A stretch of DNA of 25,964 nt from an uncultured Oscillospiraceae bacterium (GTDB lineage: Bacteria; Bacillota; Clostridia; Oscillospirales; Oscillospiraceae), in assembly GCA_934561515.1 (NCBI GenBank), contig CAKTGM010000027.1:1-25964 (forward strand), read 5' to 3'. The stretch's first letter is position 1. Every line of letters begins with the position of its first letter. The notes beneath the pieces are model-generated. The model did no database searches. It was not told the origin of the DNA and was given only the letters and a program-made list of their open reading frames with translations. Positions 22,996 through 25,964 of this stretch are shown here, piece by piece. Both the position numbers and the translations under genes were made by a program.

Positions 22996-23697
22996 TCAGC
23001 GTGAGCGATCCTCCGCTGCGATCTGAGCCGCCCTTTTTGCGTGAATGACGGTCGTATCAAATACGGGGATAGAAGCATCGGACTGTCGAATCAGCAGTCC
23101 GAGCTCGGTGCAGCCAAGAATAACGCCCTCCGCTCCCTTCTCTTTCAGCTTCTCAATCATTCCTTGGAGATTCTTTCGGGACGCCTCGTTAATCGTGCCA
23201 ACGCACAGCTCCTCAAATATCACGGTATTGATCGCTTCTATATCGGCGTCATTGGGAATCAACACCTCGATTCCTCTGTCGGTCAAGCGTTCTTTATAAA
23301 AGTCCTGCGTCATCGTGTATTTGGTTCCGAGAAGGCCCACGCGCCGGATGCTGAACTGTTCAAACTCATCGGCGGCCGCGTCCGCGATGTGTATGATCGG
23401 TATCTGAATCTTGGACGCGATCTGCGGGGCAACCTTGTGCATCGTATTTGTGCAAATCAGGATGAAATCCGCTCCGGCGGCCTCTATGTTCCCGGCGGCT
23501 CTCCCCAGTATCTCGCCGCACGTTTCCCATTGGCCGCCGGTCTGATACTGTTCGATCTCAGAGAAATCAACGCTGTGCAAAATGATTTTTGCCGAATGCA
23601 GCCCGCCCAGCCTGTTCTACACTTCCTCGTTGATGATTCGGTAGTAATGCGCGGTGCTCTCCCAGCTCATTCCGCCAAGCAATCCGATCGTTTTCAT
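22996..23697 (-). pseudogene. Aspartate/glutamate racemase-family gene with an in-frame TAG at codon 27
   Basis: Read from the ATG at 23697 the frame gives MKTIGLLGGMSWESTAHYYR, then IINEEV, a TAG (23619-23617), and NRLGGLHSAKIILHSVDF onward to a normal end, 234 codons in all. This is a complete member of the Asp/Glu/hydantoin racemase family, with both catalytic cysteines (CTNT, Cys82; GCTE, Cys196). Relatives usually have Lys at the broken position, and AAG to TAG is one base change. No other defect is seen, so the break is recent, a sequencing error, or read through. No good ribosome site precedes a start after the stop codon, so a shortened product is unlikely to work. Confidence 0.85.
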
Positions 23698-23751
23698 AAT
23701 GAGCCGCCTTTCATGAATGATTCGGTGTTCTTCCGGTTCAAAGAATCAAAA

Positions 23752-23790
23752 CGTCTGCAATGTTTGTAAAATGCATTATAATAGCAGACG
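23752..23790 (-). promoter_or_regulatory. Promoter of the racemase gene, flanked by an inverted repeat
   Basis: On the minus strand TATAAT lies at 23780-23775, 17 bases after a weak TTGTGT. The box is bracketed by CGTCTGC (23752-23758) and GCAGACG (23784-23790), a perfect 7-base inverted repeat with a 25-base centre, which could be a regulator site. Confidence 0.5.
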
Positions 23791-23792
23791 GT

Positions 23793-23831
23793 AAAAAACA
23801 CAAGGACGGGAATAAGTCATCCCGTCCTTGT
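23793..23831 (-). terminator. Rho-independent terminator of the phosphatase gene
   Basis: ACAAGGACGGGA (23800-23811) and TCCCGTCCTTGT (23820-23831) form a perfect 12-base stem; on the minus strand it is followed by G and six U. It lies 25 bases after the stop codon of the phosphatase gene. Confidence 0.9.
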
Positions 23832-23855
23832 TCTTCAAAAGATATTCTCAATGCA

Positions 23856-24323
23856 TCAGCATTTTTCGTTTCCCTCCATGAGTTCATGCAGCAGTCCCTG
23901 ACACCCCGCCAGCACATCCCGCCATGTCGATTCGAAATCGCCTGTGTACCACGGGTCGGCAACATCGCCGGGGTGGTCGGTGTAGTTCATCAGGAGGTAC
24001 AGCTTACCATCCGGGTCACCGCCGCAGATGCGCTGCATATTCTTGAGGTTCGCGCTGTCCATGCCGATCAGCAGGTCGTATTCGCCATAGTCCCGCTTCG
24101 TAAGCTGCCGTGCCGCGTGACCGCCGCAGGAAATTCCATGCTCGGATAGCTTGCGCCGTGCCGGAGGATAGACGGGATTTCCGATCTCCTCCCGGCTGGT
24201 CGCCGCCGACTCGATATGGAACTGTGAGGCAAGCCCAGCTTTTTTGACCAAGTCCTTCATCACGAACTCCGCCATCGGGCTGCGGCAGATATTGCCCAGG
24301 CACACAAAGAGTATTTTCTTCAT
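23856..24323 (-). CDS. Low-molecular-weight protein tyrosine phosphatase
   Basis: The 155-residue protein opens with the catalytic loop FVCLGNICRSPMAE (Cys8, Arg14, Ser15) and has the general-acid motif ADPWYTGDF (Asp123), both standard for the LMW-PTP family, which removes phosphate from tyrosine (or arginine) in cytosolic proteins. Length is normal. The ATG at 24323 is preceded by AGGAGAGT at a proper distance; a GTG nine bases upstream is less likely. Its upstream region is the remains of a mobile-element gene, so the native promoter may have been changed by that insertion. Confidence 0.92.
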   Translation of the reverse strand: MKKILFVCLGNICRSPMAEFVMKDLVKKAGLASQFHIESAATSREEIGNPVYPPARRKLSEHGISCGGHAARQLTKRDYGEYDLLIGMDSANLKNMQRICGGDPDGKLYLLMNYTDHPGDVADPWYTGDFESTWRDVLAGCQGLLHELMEGNEKC

Positions 24324-24328
24324 CGCAC

Positions 24329-24673
24329 TCACTCTCCTGTGTTACATCTTTTCCAGCAGTATAACAGGAAACCGCCTGTTCGTCGAGAGAAGAATGCAGC
24401 CACGGCTTTCTCTGCCCTGCCGCTGACCAGCCGACCGATCTCGCAGTACAACTCCATCTGCGGTAGCTGTTCTGCCATGAACACAGGGCTGTTCAGCTCC
24501 TCCGGGCCGCGAAGCTACCGGGTATGCCGGAACTCGTTGCCGCTGCGCCCGAAATCCATGCGGACACAGCCGACAGCGCCAAGTCGCTTATCTTCTTCGG
24601 GATGCTGGGCATAAAATAAGCCCGCCTCCTCCGGGCGGGCAGATCGGATATGAAATTGTGTTGCATTTTTCAA
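24329..24673 (-). pseudogene. Decayed mobile-element accessory gene (possible LPD28-like N-terminus)
   Basis: From a TTG at 24673, which has AAGGAGATCACAACC before it, the frame reads LKNATQFHIRSARPEEAGLF, then YAQHPEEDKRLGAVGCVRMD and FGRSGNEFRHTR, then TAG (24517-24515). It goes on as LRGPEELNSPVFMAEQLP and an unrelated-looking tail to a stop at 24330-24328. I recognise the first part as similar to short proteins carried by conjugative elements of Clostridia, possibly with an LPD28-type domain, where W-W normally stands at the broken place. The tail looks like a fusion made by deletion. The gene is not functional. Confidence 0.55.
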
Positions 24674-24709
24674 GGTTGTGATCTCCTTTCGGTGTAGAAT
24701 TCGGCTTTA

Positions 24710-25064
24710 CGCATTACCGGGGATGCGCTATGATGAGGAAAACTGCCGCCTGTTTGGCAAAGGGTATCAGTGCAACGATTATGTGTTCAAGTGGCCGGAC
24801 GGCAGACCTTTTGAACCAGACTATGTGACACACCATTTTGCAAAGGTGCTTGCACGCAACGGGCTGGAGCATATTCGCTTTCACGAGCTTCGCCACACCT
24901 TCGCGACGATGGCGCTGCAAAACGGCGTGGATGTAAAAACCGTGTCCTCGATGCTCGGTCATTACTCCGCGGGCTTCACGCTGGACACCTACGCCCATGT
25001 CACCTCCGACGCACAGCTCAAGGCGGCGCAAACGATGGGGAGCATCCTCTCCCGTGCGGTATAG
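24710..25064 (+). pseudogene. C-terminal fragment of a tyrosine recombinase (integrase)
   Basis: The fragment starts within the catalytic domain (RYDEENCRLFGKGYQCNDYV, PDGRPFEPDYVTHHF) and retains HELRHTFAT (catalytic His/Arg), MLGHYS (His) and TLDTYAHV (the Tyr nucleophile), ending normally with SRAV. The first catalytic Arg and the whole DNA-binding N-terminus, about 250 residues, are missing, and upstream sequence belongs to the oppositely oriented remnant. It resembles the integrases of Clostridial conjugative elements or phages. It lies 118 bases from a half tRNA gene, the usual position of an integrase next to its attachment site. Confidence 0.85.
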
Positions 25065-25146
25065 ACCTTTCCGCTATCCGCTCCCGTTTGGGTCAGCGTT
25101 TGGGTCAGGAAAAAGCGGCATCCGAAAATGACAACTTATGAAAAGC

Positions 25147-25182
25147 AAAAGTCCTCGAAATCAGACGATTTCGAGGACTTTT
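25147..25182. terminator. Strong bidirectional hairpin terminator after the half tRNA
   Basis: AAAAGTCCTCGAAATC (25147-25162) and GATTTCGAGGACTTTT (25167-25182) are perfect 16-base arms around AGAC. With A-runs on one side and T-runs on the other it works in either direction, and it immediately follows the CCA end of the minus-strand tRNA fragment. Confidence 0.85.
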
Positions 25183-25226
25183 GGCACGCCGTGAGGGATT
25201 CGAACCCCCGGCCTTCTGGTCCGTAG
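25182..25226 (-). other. 3' half of tRNA-Arg(ACG), probable attachment-site scar
   Basis: On the minus strand the sequence is CTACGGA (anticodon loop, anticodon ACG), CCAGA, AGGCC, the T arm GGGGG-TTCGAAT-CCCTC, the acceptor half ACGGCGT, discriminator G and an encoded CCA. The T stem pairs with one G-U. What precedes position 32 is not a tRNA 5' half: no D arm or acceptor partner follows to the right. A 3' tRNA half next to an integrase is what remains of, or is copied by, site-specific insertion into a tRNA gene; the intact gene would be elsewhere. Confidence 0.75.
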
Positions 25227-25355
25227 GTTGTCTCAAGGGAAAATCGGAGCTGTTTCGGCTCCGATTTGTGCTTTTTGCCACCATTCGCTCGGCGGATTTT
25301 CCATTGTTTCCGTCCAGCCCTGCCCGCTTTTTTCGGATTCTGGGTCAAAAGTGGG

Positions 25356-25484
25356 TCAGACACGGTGCACTCGCACCCACTCCAACAGCGTCTCGTCGTC
25401 CATCGCGCCGGAGGCGACAGCAAGACTGACCTCGACGACCTCATCATTAGTGCAGTCCAGCCGAATACCGTTGACCTCCAGAGC
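25356..25484 (-). pseudogene. C-terminal fragment of a death-on-curing (Doc/Fic)-like toxin
   Basis: The minus-strand frame reads LEVNGIRLDCTNDEVVEVSL, then AVASGAMDDETLLEWVRVHR, a Val and a stop at 25358-25356. This is the pattern of the last 45 residues of Doc-type toxins (a NG-hydrophobic strand, then a helix ending with LAxGxMxxxxLxxWxRxH). The upstream part, including the Fic HPFxDGN motif, is absent and the frame is closed by a TAA at about 25494. It is a relic of element cargo. Confidence 0.55.
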
Positions 25485-25561
25485 AGAATTGATTTACGAT
25501 TGAGCGAGAAAGTCCGGGCAGAAAACTGTTCGGACTTTTCTCATATAGTCCAAAGTTGCGG

Positions 25562-25591
25562 TTGAGTTGTTCACAAGTTTTATGGTATAAT
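25562..25591 (+). promoter_or_regulatory. Promoter of the peptidase E gene
   Basis: TTGAGT (25562-25567), an 18-base spacer and an extended -10 TGGTATAAT (25583-25591) make a good promoter, about 50 bases before the start codon at 25642. Confidence 0.75.
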
Positions 25592-25641
25592 TTGAATACG
25601 AAAATTGAGCAACAAATTCCGATTTATTAAGGAGGATATGG

Positions 25642-25964
25642 ATGAAACTGTTTTTATGTTCGCACTTTTCAAGTGTAGGAAGTTTGATAAAAGAAGAAAT
25701 TGATAACAAGAAAGTCGCATTTATTCCCACAGCTTCGCTGCGTGAAGGCTATACCGGTTATGTCGGCTCGGCTCGAAAGCTATTCAATAAACTGGGAGCA
25801 GCCGTAACGGAAATTGATATTTCAACGGAGGCTTATTTAACGATACAGTCCGTTTTTGAAGATGCGGATGTGATATATTTTACTGGTGGAAATTCTTTCT
25901 TCCTTATGGACCAGCTCCGTAAAACGGGAACGGATGAGCTATTGAAGAAGGAATTGGAAAAGGG
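25642..25964 (+). CDS. Peptidase E-type (S51 family) protein, 5' part only
   Basis: The frame runs off the right edge after 107 codons. The product begins MKLFLCSHFSSVGSLIKEEI, with VAFIPTASLREGYTGYVGSA and DADVIYFTGGNSFFLMDQL following. The FIPTAS strand and GGN-x-F-x-L motif are typical of S51 dipeptidase E proteins (class I glutamine amidotransferase-like fold), whose Ser nucleophile (G-x-SAG) would lie beyond the window. S51 enzymes cleave Asp-Xaa dipeptides. The ATG at 25642 is six bases after AAGGAGG. The gene is far more AT-rich than everything to its left and sits just past the element scar, so it may have been acquired. Confidence 0.88.
   Translation, partial: MKLFLCSHFSSVGSLIKEEIDNKKVAFIPTASLREGYTGYVGSARKLFNKLGAAVTEIDISTEAYLTIQSVFEDADVIYFTGGNSFFLMDQLRKTGTDELLKKELEK

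Larger units (their letters stand above)
25227..25641. other. Intergenic stretch between the attachment scar and the pepE-type gene
   Basis: About 415 bases hold a small hairpin (AATCGGAGC/GCTCCGATT, 25234-25266), a pair of GGGTCA repeats (25342-25358) that echoes the GGGTCAG pair near 25090-25106, the Doc-like fragment at 25356-25484 and the promoter at 25562-25591. The remainder shows nothing recognisable. Base composition drops from GC-rich to AT-rich around 25480. Confidence 0.6.

Noticed and set aside
22737..23078. 113-residue minus-strand frame upstream of the ABC exporter
   Set aside because: It runs through the terminator hairpin and the end of the racemase frame, has no ribosome site, and its composition is random (Arg/Ala rich).
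24339..24614. 91-residue plus-strand frame upstream of the integrase fragment
   Set aside because: It is antisense to the decayed mobile-element ORF, whose reading frame makes far better sense.
24620..24640. GCCCGCC/GGCGGGC hairpin near the mobile-element remnant
   Set aside because: On the minus strand it lies inside the readable codons of the decayed ORF (SARPEEAGL region), so it is coding symmetry rather than a terminator.
25181..25429. Open frame starting MARREGFEPPAFWSV
   Set aside because: This is the well-known false protein produced by translating the complement of a tRNA T arm; it is explained by the half tRNA-Arg at 25182-25226.
1..25964. CRISPR arrays, complete insertion sequences, rRNA genes
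   Set aside because: No spaced direct-repeat series, no transposase, and no rRNA sequence were seen on either strand.

Overview
The window reads as chromosomal DNA of a GC-rich anaerobic Firmicute, most likely an Oscillospiraceae-type Clostridium relative. The evidence is strong AGGAGG ribosome sites, sigma-A-type promoters, U-tailed hairpin terminators, short-signal lipoproteins, a BlaI/M56 pair, and a YfcC-type transporter beside several cytosolic dipeptidases. Base use is GC-rich (judged by eye) except at the far right end, which turns AT-rich. No rRNA, intact tRNA, CRISPR array or complete insertion sequence was seen.

Layout. (1) 3-366: the C-terminal end of an unidentified protein and its terminator. 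(2) 776-7325: a peptide-utilisation locus with an EamA-type transporter (minus), a divergent TetR-type regulator, and the operon PepD-type dipeptidase / YtcJ-type amidohydrolase / YfcC-type transporter. The same palindrome covers the -10 element of both the transporter promoter and the pepD promoter, so the TetR protein probably controls the whole set. (3) 7391-15259: a MalT-like LuxR-family STAND regulator followed by a tight seven-gene run: a DUF2442-type protein, three acidic lipoproteins sharing a repeated module, two DUF3137-type membrane proteins and a small two-helix membrane protein. This run is the best candidate for an undescribed envelope system. (4) 15319-18009: a C69-family dipeptidase and a P1-family (DmpA/BapA-type) aminopeptidase. 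(5) 17993-21106 (minus): a BlaI-type repressor, an M56 sensor peptidase with an unusual C-terminal half, a 49-residue protein, and a decayed internally deleted copy of the M56 3' end. (6) 21129-24323 (minus): an ABC exporter, an Asp/Glu racemase gene broken by one in-frame TAG, and a low-molecular-weight tyrosine phosphatase. (7) 24329-25484: a scar of an integrated element, with a decayed accessory ORF, a tyrosine-recombinase C-terminus, the 3' half of a tRNA-Arg gene with its terminator, and a Doc-like toxin fragment. (8) 25562-25964: an AT-rich S51 peptidase E gene running off the end.

Taken together, five genes for peptidases of different families that act on short or unusual peptides (M20, C69, P1, S51, and an amidohydrolase next to a transporter) lie within 23 kb, together with a racemase relic. 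This suggests a niche in scavenging dipeptides or modified peptides. Functional names rest on motif recognition from memory; no database search was possible.
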